The position numbers and the translations under genes are program-made. From JAWQFO01 sp033436665 (GTDB lineage Bacteria > Pseudomonadota > Alphaproteobacteria > Rhodobacterales > Rhodobacteraceae), in assembly GCF_033436665.1 (NCBI RefSeq), contig NZ_JAWQFO010000006.1, positions 62,001-126,000 on the forward strand: a stretch of 64,000 nucleotides of DNA, in the 5' to 3' direction. Every line of letters starts with the position of its first letter. The first letter of the stretch is position 1. The notes under the pieces were generated by a model. It was not told the origin of the DNA. It searched no databases and saw nothing but the letters and a program-made list of their open reading frames with translations. Below, one piece after another: positions 16,221-24,533 of the stretch.

Positions 16221-16835
16221 CTAGCCGAAATCGACTTGTGGTGCTTTGCCCACAACCCCCGCATCCTCCAGCTGCTCCCGATCCGGCAGGTCCTGCAGCG
16301 TTTTCAGATCGAAAGCCACGAGGAACTGCTCGGTCGTCACATAGGTGTAGGGTGCCCCACGCCTGGGCGAGCGTGGCCCCGTCCCGATCAGCCCGCGCGC
16401 ATGCAGCCGGCCAATCAGGTCGCGGCTGACCTCCTTGCCGAAGATGTCCTTGAGCCCGTCGCGCGTGATCGGCTGGTGATAGGCGATGGCGGCTAGGACC
16501 GCGATATCGTACTCGCGCAGATCGAGATCCTGGTCGCCGATATCCGCGGCCGCCCGGATCGCCGCCGCATAAGCAGGCCGCGTCCGCAATACCCAGCCGC
16601 CGGCGACCTTCATTACTTCAAACGAGCGTCCCTCAAGATCAGAAATCAGATCGTCGATCAACAGATCGACCGAAGACCCCTGCCCCACCACGCGCGCGAG
16701 ATCTTCGCGCGGCACCGGCGAGGCAGAGGCGAAGAGGACGGCCTCGATCCGGCGCATCCATTCAAGCCAGCGCAGATCTGGCGGAAGATCCTCCAGCTCC
16801 CGGTCGAGGTCGGTCTCGGCATGGTCCTTCGCCAT
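16221..16835 (-). CDS. ScpB-like protein (SMC-ScpAB family winged helix)
   Basis: A 204-residue protein with the two winged-helix domains of ScpB: RRIEAVLFASASPVPREDLARVV at the N-terminus and REYDIAVLAAIAYHQPITRDGLKDIFG in the middle, ending in GLIGTGPRSPRRGAPYTYVTTEQFLVAF. ScpB normally bridges the SMC condensin with ScpA and lies beside scpA. Here no scpA or smc is nearby; instead it follows a DUF1403-like gene by 3 bp, opposite a tyrosine recombinase. That suggests an accessory, replicon-borne version with its own role in segregation or recombination. Confidence 0.85.
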   Translation of the reverse strand: MAKDHAETDLDRELEDLPPDLRWLEWMRRIEAVLFASASPVPREDLARVVGQGSSVDLLIDDLISDLEGRSFEVMKVAGGWVLRTRPAYAAAIRAAADIGDQDLDLREYDIAVLAAIAYHQPITRDGLKDIFGKEVSRDLIGRLHARGLIGTGPRSPRRGAPYTYVTTEQFLVAFDLKTLQDLPDREQLEDAGVVGKAPQVDFG

Positions 16836-16838
16836 CGC

Positions 16839-17729
16839 TTAGACCCCGTAGAGCCGGAAGGTGTCGCGCCCGGTCATCTCGCGCACGGCGCCGAGTTCCA
16901 CCAGCCGGTCGCAGAACCGGCGTGCCGCCCGCGGGGACCGAAGCGAGGTCAGCGCCGTCGGCGCGACCGCGTCCCGGTTCAGGAACAGCGCAACCGCCTG
17001 ATCCGCACCCTTGGCCCGCAACTTCGGCGCCACGGCCTGCAGCCGCTCGACCCGGCGGGTCAGGTCGGCAGCCTCACGTGTCACCTCCGCAGCCGCCGTC
17101 GAGGTTCCCCGGTGACACGCCAGCCGCAGGTCCTCCCCAGTCTTCCGGAGATCGCCGCGCCGGAGACCGTGCGCCAGCAGCGGCAAGACATGCTTCCATC
17201 CGAGCGCCTGCGCCAGCGCCGCCTCGGCGAGTAGTAGCGCCGCTGACAGATCGCGCGGTCGTTCTTCGAGAACCGCCTGCAGCACGGTTGCGGCCCGCCA
17301 GACCGGCGCCCCCTGCCCAGCGTCGAGCCACAATGCGATCTGGTCGGCGTCTATCTCGGGCAAGGCTCGATGAAGCGTTTTGACTGACAGAGGTCGCTCC
17401 ACTGCTCGCCCCCACTTCAAGTAGACGTCGCCCGCCGGACCAGCGCCGTCGCCGGGCTGCAGGAACGCCACGACATCGCGCAACTCTGAAGCTCGTTCCG
17501 GTCGTCCCAGGTGCGTTACGCAGGCCTCTGCGGCGCGCAGCGCCAACCGTGCCCGGAACAAGTTCTGGGGCACGTCGTTGCGGCTCAGCACCAGATGCAG
17601 ATGACTGAGCGCCGCGCCGGACAAAAACGCCACATCCTCAGGGGTTTCGGGCCGCGCCGAGGTGACCCAGGACGGCATCCGGGGTAAGGTCTCGACGTCG
17701 TCGCTGAAGCTCTGACGGGCATATGTCAT
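16839..17729 (-). CDS. DUF1403 family protein (unknown function)
   Basis: A 296-residue, mostly helical, Ala/Arg/Leu-rich protein with no signal peptide. Recognisable stretches are GAALSHLHLVLSRNDVPQNL, RARLALRAAEACVTHLGRPER, DLSAALLLAEAALAQALGW and a C-terminal winged-helix-like end (RRFCDRLVELGAVREMTGR). Length and composition match DUF1403, known to me mainly from rhizobial and roseobacter accessory replicons; the family name is from memory. It is in an operon with the ScpB-like gene. The DNA-binding-like C-terminus could link it to the site near 17.8 kb (inference). Confidence 0.65.
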   Translation of the reverse strand: MTYARQSFSDDVETLPRMPSWVTSARPETPEDVAFLSGAALSHLHLVLSRNDVPQNLFRARLALRAAEACVTHLGRPERASELRDVVAFLQPGDGAGPAGDVYLKWGRAVERPLSVKTLHRALPEIDADQIALWLDAGQGAPVWRAATVLQAVLEERPRDLSAALLLAEAALAQALGWKHVLPLLAHGLRRGDLRKTGEDLRLACHRGTSTAAAEVTREAADLTRRVERLQAVAPKLRAKGADQAVALFLNRDAVAPTALTSLRSPRAARRFCDRLVELGAVREMTGRDTFRLYGV

Positions 17730-17806
17730 GCCGCAACGCTAGTCCCTCGCGGCGCTTTCGTCTACAGTAGGATGTGCAAACCGCCCCACTCTCCGGTGCA
17801 GCATTA

Positions 17807-17833
17807 TGTCCAATAAGTTTGCCTTATCAGACA
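17807..17833. other. Candidate dif-like recombination site
   Basis: A 27-bp dyad: TGTCCAATAAG, five central bases TTTGC, then CTTATCAGACA. Nine of the eleven arm positions pair. Inner ends ATAA and TTAT facing a short spacer are the layout of XerC/XerD dif sites and of other tyrosine-recombinase core sites. It lies 23 bp upstream of the tyrosine recombinase gene and within the divergent region to DUF1403. It could equally be an operator for that recombinase. Confidence 0.45.
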
Positions 17834-17855
17834 TTGTCGGGATAGGCTGCGAAGC

Positions 17856-18974
17856 ATGGTCGAAAAACCCAAAAATCCACCCCCGGAAGCGGGGATTTCA
17901 CGCGCAGCCTCTCTTGATGCGACGCGGGACGATGAGCGCGCCGAGAGAGCCAGCACAGACAGCGACGCGATCGCCCTGCCCGACCATGTCGCCGGATCCG
18001 GCACGCTCGACCGCCTGGTCGATACGGCCCGCGGCTACGCCGAAGCCGCGACCGCCGGGAACACGCGCAAGGCCTATGCCGCCGACTGGAAGCACTTCGC
18101 CCGCTGGTGCCGGCTGAAAGGCGCCGATCCGTTGCCCCCGTCGCCGGAGCTCGTCGGACTTTACCTCGCCGACCTGGCCGCACCTCGCGGTCAGGCCCCG
18201 GCCCTTTCGGTGTCGACCATCGCGCGCCGTCTCTCCGGACTTGCCTGGAACTACACGCAGCGCGGTTGCGCACTCGATCGCACGGATCGACACATCGCCA
18301 CGGTGCTCGCCGGGATCAGGCGCCGGCACGCCCGTCCGCCGGTGCAGAAAGAGGCCATTCTCCCCGAGGACATCCTCGCCATGGTCGCCACCCTGCCCCA
18401 CGACCTGCGGGGGCTGCGCGACCGGGCGATGCTTCTGTTGGGCTTCGCCGGCGGGCTGAGGCGCTCCGAAATCGTGAAGCTGGACGTTGGCAAGGACGAC
18501 ACGCCCGACCCGGGCGGCTGGGTCGAGATCCTTGCGGACGGCGCTGTCCTGACCCTCGACGCCAAGACCGGCTGGCGCGAGGTCGAGATCGGTCGCGGCT
18601 CTTCTGAACAGACCTGCCCCGTCCATGCGCTCGAGCAATGGCTGCACTACGCCCGCATCGATTTCGGGCCGGTCTTCGTGCGCACCTCGCGGGACGGCAC
18701 CCGCGCCCTCGACAGCCGTCTGTCCGACAAGCATGTCGCGCGCCTGATCAAGGCCACGGTGCTGAAAAGCGGCATCCGGGCCGAGCTGCCCGAAAAGGAC
18801 CGCCTCGCCCTCTTCTCCGGCCACAGCTTGCGCGCCGGTCTCGCCAGTTCGGCCGAGGTGGACGAGCGCTACGTCCAGAAACACCTCGGCCACGCCTCGG
18901 CCGAGATGACCCGCCGCTACCAGCGCCGTCGCGACCGGTTCCGGGTGAACCTGACGAAGGCGGCAGGGCTATAG
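17856..18974 (+). CDS. Tyrosine recombinase / site-specific integrase
   Basis: A 372-residue recombinase. A SAM-like core-binding domain covers about residues 50-160 (NTRKAYAADWKHFARWC) and the catalytic domain about 165-365. The catalytic set is complete: Arg 202 (GGLRRSE), His 323 and Arg 326 (SGHSLRAGLAS), His 346 (KHLGHAS) and Tyr 355 (MTRRYQRR). The N-terminal 45 residues are disordered and charged. It is divergent from DUF1403-ScpB with a dif-like dyad in between. That favours a resident resolvase or island integrase over a phage enzyme, as no phage genes are nearby. Confidence 0.9.
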   Translation: MVEKPKNPPPEAGISRAASLDATRDDERAERASTDSDAIALPDHVAGSGTLDRLVDTARGYAEAATAGNTRKAYAADWKHFARWCRLKGADPLPPSPELVGLYLADLAAPRGQAPALSVSTIARRLSGLAWNYTQRGCALDRTDRHIATVLAGIRRRHARPPVQKEAILPEDILAMVATLPHDLRGLRDRAMLLLGFAGGLRRSEIVKLDVGKDDTPDPGGWVEILADGAVLTLDAKTGWREVEIGRGSSEQTCPVHALEQWLHYARIDFGPVFVRTSRDGTRALDSRLSDKHVARLIKATVLKSGIRAELPEKDRLALFSGHSLRAGLASSAEVDERYVQKHLGHASAEMTRRYQRRRDRFRVNLTKAAGL

Positions 18975-19091
18975 AGTGTAGCCTGGAAACACCCCCTCAG
19001 GTCACGACCTGCCGAAGAACCGACCCTGTTCCGCCTCTCCAGCCGATCGGGCGCCAAAAGCCTCGGCACAGGCCGTTCCCCGGCGGGGTCG

Positions 19092-19688
19092 TCAGGACCG
19101 CTGCTTGCGACGTCCTGCGGCAACCAGCCCGCCAAGCGCGCCGATCAGCAGCCATCCGGCCGCCGGCAGCGGGATCACGCCCACCGGGCCGTCCGAATAG
19201 AACAGGCGCACAAAGACCTCGTCCTTGTCTTCGGGGAAGTCGACCGAGCTGCTCAGCTCGATCTCGACCAGGAACTCGCCGTCGGCCACGGCGGCGTTGA
19301 AATCGATGCCAAGCGCCAGCGTATCGAGCAGAAGCGTGAAGACGCAATCGGCGTTCGAACCGGTCGTGTTCGGAATTTGGGTCGTCCCCGAGTTGCCGTC
19401 GCAGGAATATCCGCCGGCCGGCGTTCCGTCGAGAATCAGATCGAAGTAATCTCCGGCATCGGCGATGTCGAGACCGTCGAGACCGGTCGCCGATCCACCG
19501 CTGCGGATCGTCAGAAGCGCGACATTGCCCTGTGCCGGGGCGAGGCCGGTGAAGTTGTAGGACAGCGTACGCTCGTTCGCATCGTCGAAGACATCAAGCA
19601 ATTCCTGGTCGACGATGGCGGCGGACGCGCCCTGCCCGCACAGCGCGAACAGCGCGCCAGCGGCAAGTGTCTTGATATAGCTATTCAT
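19092..19688 (-). CDS. Secreted protein with VPLPA-CTERM sorting signal
   Basis: About 198 residues: a signal peptide (MNSYIKTLAAGALFALCGQGASA), a beta-rich mature part with two cysteines (GYSCDGNSG, ADCVFTLLL), and a C-terminal tripartite signal: VIPLPAAGWLLIGALGG, a hydrophobic helix and RRKQRS. This is the Rhodobacterales version of PEP-CTERM sorting, handled by an exosortase that would be encoded elsewhere. The protein is likely released or anchored at the surface, often with exopolysaccharide. I use the ATG at 19688; a GTG at 19700 is possible. No partner gene is adjacent. Confidence 0.82.
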   Translation of the reverse strand: MNSYIKTLAAGALFALCGQGASAAIVDQELLDVFDDANERTLSYNFTGLAPAQGNVALLTIRSGGSATGLDGLDIADAGDYFDLILDGTPAGGYSCDGNSGTTQIPNTTGSNADCVFTLLLDTLALGIDFNAAVADGEFLVEIELSSSVDFPEDKDEVFVRLFYSDGPVGVIPLPAAGWLLIGALGGLVAAGRRKQRS

Positions 19689-19976
19689 GGTAAAACTCAC
19701 TTTTTTATCAACTGAAACTAGTCTGGTCTTTCGTTAAGAACTTGTCCACCCTTCATAGTTGAATTTTGATACCGAAATCTTGCTTTCTGAAATCCGGGGC
19801 GGTGTCAGCACACCGTGTCCAATCATCCGTCAAATCAACGGATTGATGCCATTTCGCCCTGTCGCCCGTATGCGGTCAAGCGATTTGCCATAAAAGTCGG
19901 GATATATCCCGGCATGGTAGAGGGTCACCCGTACGGCGTGTTGATCGTCTGCAGAAACCCGCCATTTGCGCGAGGA

Positions 19977-20711
19977 CTACCCGTGCGAGGCGAAGGTGCG
20001 CAGCGCCGCCGCATGCGGTGATTCGGATGCCAGGACCGACCGGTCAGTCGCGACCAGGGTGGCCACGGCCACCGGGCTGGCCTGGGCGTCAAAAATCGGC
20101 GCGGCGAGCGCGTAGAGGCCCGGTATGAACTCCGCATCCGCCCGCGCCAGCCCGGTACGGCGGATCTCGCGGCGCTCCGCGGCGAATTCGTCCGGCCGCG
20201 CATCCGGGTTCTCCGCCGCCAGCACCGGGGCCACCAGCCGGTCAGGAAGATGCGCAAGGAACACTCGACCCGTGGCCGAGCGCGTCAGCGGCAGCACCGT
20301 TCCCAACCCCAGCGTCGTGACCAGCGGGCGCGCCGCCTTCTCCCAGCGGATGACCGTCGGCCCGTGCGAACCCCAGACCGAAAGCGTGGCGCTCAGCCCC
20401 GTCTCCTCGACCAGCCCGGCAAGCCGGTCGGCAGCGCTGTTGACCGGATCGACCCGCGCGATGGCAGCAATGCCGATCTCGGCGGCCAGCGGCCCGAGAT
20501 CGTAGGCCCCGCTGCTGCCGCGCTGCGTGACCATGCCTGCCGCGACGAAGCTCGCGAGGTAGCGGTGCGCCTTGGCCGGCGCCATGCCGATCGCCTGCGC
20601 CAGTTCGGTCAGACCCATCGGTCCGCGATTCCGCGCCAGCGCCACCAGCACCGTCACCGACACGTCCACCGACTGTACACCGCGCCCCCGGACCGGCATT
20701 TCCACGCTCAT
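19977..20711 (-). CDS. IclR family transcriptional regulator
   Basis: A 244-residue regulator with an N-terminal winged helix (VQSVDVSVTVLVALARNRGP, then LTELAQAIGMAPAKAHRYLASF) and the IclR effector domain (ATLSVWGSHGPTVIRWE, TRSATGRVFLAHLP, and IFDAQASPVAVATLVATD near the end). It is divergent from the salicylyl-CoA/gentisate operon across 71 bp that hold overlapping palindromes. It almost certainly controls that operon, either as repressor or, as often with IclR proteins of aromatic pathways, as activator. Confidence 0.9.
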   Translation of the reverse strand: MSVEMPVRGRGVQSVDVSVTVLVALARNRGPMGLTELAQAIGMAPAKAHRYLASFVAAGMVTQRGSSGAYDLGPLAAEIGIAAIARVDPVNSAADRLAGLVEETGLSATLSVWGSHGPTVIRWEKAARPLVTTLGLGTVLPLTRSATGRVFLAHLPDRLVAPVLAAENPDARPDEFAAERREIRRTGLARADAEFIPGLYALAAPIFDAQASPVAVATLVATDRSVLASESPHAAALRTFASHG

Positions 20712-20735
20712 GCGATACCCTTTCGCCTGCTTGAC

Positions 20736-20760
20736 TTACGCATAACGTAAATGCTTACGT
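20736..20760. promoter_or_regulatory. Overlapping palindromes, probable IclR operator
   Basis: TTACG-CATAA-CGTAA (20736-20750) overlaps ACGTAA-ATGC-TTACGT (20745-20760). Both share the CGTAA half. They lie between the IclR start (20711) and the monooxygenase start (20783), where the -10/-35 of both divergent promoters must be. IclR-type operators are often such pairs of A/T-flanked palindromes. Confidence 0.6.
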
Positions 20761-20782
20761 CGGAAAAGACAGGAGGAGGTCA

Positions 20783-21925
20783 ATGCGGATTCTCGTGATG
20801 GGTGCCGGCCCCGCCGGGCTCTATGCCGCGATCCTGCTCAGGCGCGCGCGGCCCGATCTCGACGTCCGCGTGATCGAGCAGAACCCGAAAGACGCCACCT
20901 TCGGCTTCGGCGTGGTATTCTCGGACCAGGCGCTCGACTTCCTGCGCGCAGATGATCCCGAAACCGCCGACCTGATCGAACCGCACATGCAGCGCTGGTC
21001 CGATATCGTCGTCAACCATAGCGGCACGCGTATCGCCATCGACGGCATTGGCTTTGCCGGGATCGGCCGGCTGGAGCTTTTGCGGCTCCTGCAGGATCGC
21101 GCTGCCGGTCTCGGGGTCGTGCCGGACTACGGCCACCGCATCGACGACCCGGACACGCTGCCCCCCGCCGACCTTGTGATCGGCGCGGACGGGCTCAACT
21201 CCGTCGTTCGGGGCGCGACACCCGAGGCCTTCGGCGCGCGCATCGAGCGGCTGGAAAACCGCTTTGTCTGGTACGGCACCCCACGCGACTTCCCGGCGCT
21301 GACCCAAAGCTTCGTCGAGACGCCGCACGGGCGCATGAACGCGCACCACTATTCCTACGCCCCGGGCCGCGCGACCTTTATCGTCGAGATGGGTCCCGAC
21401 ACCTTCGCCCGCACCGGCTTTGACGGCATGGCCGAGCCCGATTACCGCGCCGCCTGCGAAAGCTTCTTCGCCGACCAGCTCGACGGCGCGCCGCTTATCC
21501 CGAACAACTCGACCTGGCGGCAGTTCCCGGTCCTGACCTGCGAAAGATGGCATCACCAAAACCGTGTGCTGGTGGGCGACGCGCTGCACACGGCGCATTT
21601 CTCCATCGGCTCGGGCACCCGGTTGGCGCTCGAGGATGTGATCGCGCTCGTCGCGGCCCTGAAAGCCGCCGACTGGGACGTTCCGACCGCCCTGCCCGCC
21701 TACCAGGCCGAGCGGCAGCCGGTGCTGGAAAAGATTACCCGCGCCGCGCGCGCCTCGGCCGACTGGTACGAAGAATTCGCCGCGCATATGGACCTTGCGC
21801 CCTGGCCCTTCGCGCTCAGCTACATCCGCCGCGCCGGGCGGCTCGATGCCGACCGGCTCCAGCGCCTCGCCCCGCGCTTTGCCGCCGACTTGCGCCGGCA
21901 GGGCATCGACCTCGAGGCGGCATGA
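20783..21925 (+). CDS. FAD-dependent monooxygenase, salicylyl-CoA 5-hydroxylase-like
   Basis: A 380-residue flavoprotein: dinucleotide fold GAGPAGLYAAILLRR at the N-terminus, central NADPH/FAD motif DLVIGADGLNSVVRG, and the GD motif VLVGDALHTAHFSIGSGTRLALED. It resembles the N-terminal hydroxylase half of anthraniloyl-CoA monooxygenases, but stands alone, as salicylyl-CoA 5-hydroxylase does. The neighbouring aryl-CoA ligase and gentisate dioxygenase fit conversion of salicylyl-CoA to gentisyl-CoA. The ATG follows AGGAGGAGG, a very strong ribosome site. Other 2-hydroxy or 2-amino-benzoyl-CoA substrates are possible. Confidence 0.82.
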   Translation: MRILVMGAGPAGLYAAILLRRARPDLDVRVIEQNPKDATFGFGVVFSDQALDFLRADDPETADLIEPHMQRWSDIVVNHSGTRIAIDGIGFAGIGRLELLRLLQDRAAGLGVVPDYGHRIDDPDTLPPADLVIGADGLNSVVRGATPEAFGARIERLENRFVWYGTPRDFPALTQSFVETPHGRMNAHHYSYAPGRATFIVEMGPDTFARTGFDGMAEPDYRAACESFFADQLDGAPLIPNNSTWRQFPVLTCERWHHQNRVLVGDALHTAHFSIGSGTRLALEDVIALVAALKAADWDVPTALPAYQAERQPVLEKITRAARASADWYEEFAAHMDLAPWPFALSYIRRAGRLDADRLQRLAPRFAADLRRQGIDLEAA

Positions 21926-23487
21926 CGTCGCCTGCCGCCCTCGCCCGCGACATCGGCTTCGACCTGCCCAAGCGCTACAACTGCGCCCGCCTGCTCTGGG
22001 ACAACCTGCCCGACCGTGCCGAGCGGATCGCGGTTTATCATGACGACGGTGCCTGGACCTATGCCGCCCTCGCCGAAGAGGCCGCACGCATCGGCAACGC
22101 GCTGCTGGACGCGGGCAGCACCCCCGGCGATCGCATCCTGATGCTGCTCGAGGATCACCCCGCCTATCCCGCGGCCCTCATGGGAGCGATGCGGGCCGGG
22201 CTGGTTCCGGTGCTGCTCAACACGCTATCGACGCCCGAACAGATCGCCTATTTCCTGCGTGACAGCGCCGCCTCCGCCGTCATCGTCTCGCAAGCTTTCT
22301 CGCCGCTTGTCGATGCCGCCGCCCGCGACGGCACGCCCTGCCGCACCGCGCTGATCGCCGAAACCCGGCCCTGGGCCGAGGCCTCTCCCGCCCTGCCCGA
22401 GCACCCTACGACGCGCCGCGACATGGCGTTCTGGATGTATTCCTCGGGCTCCACCGGCAAGCCCAAGGGCGTCGTGCACAAGCACGAGGACGCGGCCTAC
22501 ACCGCCGTGACCTACGCCCGCGAGATCCTGAAGATCGGCCCCGACGACATCTGCTTTTCGATCCCCAAGATCTTCTTCGCCTATGGCTTCGGCAACGCGA
22601 TCACCTTCCCCTTTTCGGTCGGCGCGGCCTCGGTGCTGCTGTCGGACCGGCCCACGCCCCCGCGCTGTTTTCAGCAGATCGCCCGGCACCGCCCCACGAT
22701 CCTCTTCGGCCTGCCCACGCTCTACACCGCGCTGGTCAACGACCCCGGCATCGAGACCGCGGACCTGTCGTCTCTGCGGCTTTGCATTTCCGCCGCCGAA
22801 GTGCTGTCGAACGAGCTTGCCGAGACCTGGCGCGCGCGCTTCGGCCTGCCCATCGTCGAGGGGCTCGGCTCGACCGAGATGCTGCACATCTACCTGTCGA
22901 ACGACGCGGCCGCGCAGCGCCCCGGCTCGGCCGGGCGCGTGGTGCCGGGCTATGCCCTGCGGCTGATCACGCCCGACGGGACCGAGGCGGGCGACGGCGA
23001 GGAAGGCGTCATGCAGGTCATGGGACTGTCGGGCGCGGAATACTACTGGAACCGCCCCGACAAGACCGCCGAGACCATGCGCGACGGCTGGCTCGACACC
23101 GGCGATCGCTTCGTCCGTGACGCGGACGGGTTCCATTTTTTCCGTGGCCGAGCCGACGACCTCGTGAAGGTCTCCGGCCAGTGGGTCTACCCGATGGAGA
23201 TCGAATGGGCGCTCAACGACCACCCGCAGGTCCGCGAGGCCTGCGTGCTGGCGATGACGCTGCGCGATGGCCGCGCCACGATCAAGGCCTGGGTCACCCC
23301 GCGCGACCCGGCGGGCGGCACCGACGCCCTGCGGGCCGAACTGGTGCGCCACGCCAAGACGGTGCTCTTGCCGCACAAGTACCCGCGCGAGATCGCCTTT
23401 CTCGACCCGCTGCCCAAGACCGGCACCGACAAGATCGACCGCCAGGCGCTAAGAGCGCTCGACGCGACCAAGGGAGACGTCAGATGA
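21922..23487 (+). CDS. Aryl-CoA ligase (benzoate/salicylate-CoA ligase family)
   Basis: A 521-residue adenylate-forming ligase: P-loop MYSSGSTGKPKGVVHKH, A4/A5 motifs (FGLPTLYTALVND, VEGLGSTEMLHIYLSN), the hinge segment DGWLDTGDRF...GRADDLVKVSGQWVYP, and the catalytic lysine in KTGTDKIDRQALR. It would activate salicylate with ATP and CoA to salicylyl-CoA, feeding the hydroxylase encoded just upstream (ATGA overlap) before gentisate ring cleavage. Benzoate-CoA ligase is the close family alternative; the gentisate dioxygenase downstream favours salicylate. Confidence 0.85.
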   Translation: MTSPAALARDIGFDLPKRYNCARLLWDNLPDRAERIAVYHDDGAWTYAALAEEAARIGNALLDAGSTPGDRILMLLEDHPAYPAALMGAMRAGLVPVLLNTLSTPEQIAYFLRDSAASAVIVSQAFSPLVDAAARDGTPCRTALIAETRPWAEASPALPEHPTTRRDMAFWMYSSGSTGKPKGVVHKHEDAAYTAVTYAREILKIGPDDICFSIPKIFFAYGFGNAITFPFSVGAASVLLSDRPTPPRCFQQIARHRPTILFGLPTLYTALVNDPGIETADLSSLRLCISAAEVLSNELAETWRARFGLPIVEGLGSTEMLHIYLSNDAAAQRPGSAGRVVPGYALRLITPDGTEAGDGEEGVMQVMGLSGAEYYWNRPDKTAETMRDGWLDTGDRFVRDADGFHFFRGRADDLVKVSGQWVYPMEIEWALNDHPQVREACVLAMTLRDGRATIKAWVTPRDPAGGTDALRAELVRHAKTVLLPHKYPREIAFLDPLPKTGTDKIDRQALRALDATKGDVR

Positions 23488-24533
23488 CATCGCAATCCGC
23501 CCCCACCGAAACCCCCGAACGCCGCGCCTTCTACGAGGCCATCGAACCCGAGAGCATGCGCGCGCTCTGGTCGGTGATGAAAGGTATCATCACGCCCGAG
23601 CCGAAATCCGACTGCATCCCCTTTAAGTGGTCCTACGATTCCGTCCGCGCGCGGCTGATCGAGGCCGCCGGGCTGATCACCGCAAAGGAGGCCGAACGCC
23701 GCGTGCTGATCCTCGAAAACCCCGGCCTGAAAGGCACCTCGAAGGTCACGACCAGTCTCTATTGCGGGGTGCAATGCGTGATGCCGGGCGAGGTGGCCCC
23801 CGCCCACCGGCACACGCAAAGCGCCCTGCGTTTCGTGTTGGAAAGCCACGGCGGCTTCACCGCGGTGGGGGGCGAAAAGACCGAAATGCGCTTTGGCGAT
23901 TTCGTCATCACCCCGAACTGGGAATGGCACGACCACGGCAACGACAGTGCCGAGCCGATCTTCTGGCTCGACGGGCTCGACATTCCCGTGGTGCAGTTTC
24001 TCGACGCGAGCTTCGCCGAAGGCTACGGCGAGGACAGCCAGCCGATCACCCGCCCCACGAACGACAGCCCGGCGCGCTATGGCGCCAACATGCTGCCCCT
24101 GGGCTACGAACGCGCCGTGCCCTCCTCGCCGATCTTCAACTACCCCTACGACCGCTCCCGCGCGGCGCTGGAACAGATGCGCAGGTCCGAGGAATGGGAC
24201 CGGTGCCACGGGCTCAAGATGCGCTACGCGAACCCCGTGGACGGCGGCTGGGCCATGCCCACAATCGGCACCTGCCTGCAACTGATGCCAAAAGGCTTCT
24301 CCGGGTCGCCCTACAAGTCTACCGACGCCACGGTCTATGTCGGGGTCGAGGGCCGCGGCCGCACCCGCGTACGCGACACGGTGATCGACTGGGGCCCGCG
24401 CGACGTCTTCGTGGTGCCAAGCTGGCACGCGATCACCCACGAGGTCGACGAGGACGCGGTGCTCTTCTCCTACTCCGACCGGCCGATCCAGGAAAAGCTC
24501 GGGCTGTTCCGCGAACACCGGGGCAACGCGTGA
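23484..24533 (+). CDS. Gentisate 1,2-dioxygenase
   Basis: A 349-residue double-cupin dioxygenase. The N-terminal cupin has the iron-binding PAHRHTQSALRFVLESHGG and FVITPNWEWHDHGN motifs; the C-terminal cupin has TDATVYVGVEGRGRTRV and VPSWHAITHEV. It opens gentisate to maleylpyruvate with O2 and Fe(II). Start at ATG 23484 in a 4-nt overlap with the ligase gene. The family and the ring-cleavage role are clear from these motifs and from the isomerase that follows. Confidence 0.93.
   Translation: MTSQSAPTETPERRAFYEAIEPESMRALWSVMKGIITPEPKSDCIPFKWSYDSVRARLIEAAGLITAKEAERRVLILENPGLKGTSKVTTSLYCGVQCVMPGEVAPAHRHTQSALRFVLESHGGFTAVGGEKTEMRFGDFVITPNWEWHDHGNDSAEPIFWLDGLDIPVVQFLDASFAEGYGEDSQPITRPTNDSPARYGANMLPLGYERAVPSSPIFNYPYDRSRAALEQMRRSEEWDRCHGLKMRYANPVDGGWAMPTIGTCLQLMPKGFSGSPYKSTDATVYVGVEGRGRTRVRDTVIDWGPRDVFVVPSWHAITHEVDEDAVLFSYSDRPIQEKLGLFREHRGNA

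Noticed and set aside
16221..16835. Chromosomal scpB of the core condensin complex
   Set aside because: No scpA, no smc and none of the usual scpAB neighbours; it is paired with a DUF1403-like gene on an accessory region.
16913..16935. A sixth parS-like site (CCCGCGGGGAC near 16.93 kb)
   Set aside because: Only the right part matches; the left GTCC is not preserved, and it is far from parAB.
20783..21925. 4-hydroxybenzoate 3-monooxygenase or similar free-acid hydroxylase
   Set aside because: The operon contains an aryl-CoA ligase and gentisate dioxygenase, and the sequence follows the CoA-ester hydroxylases more than PobA.
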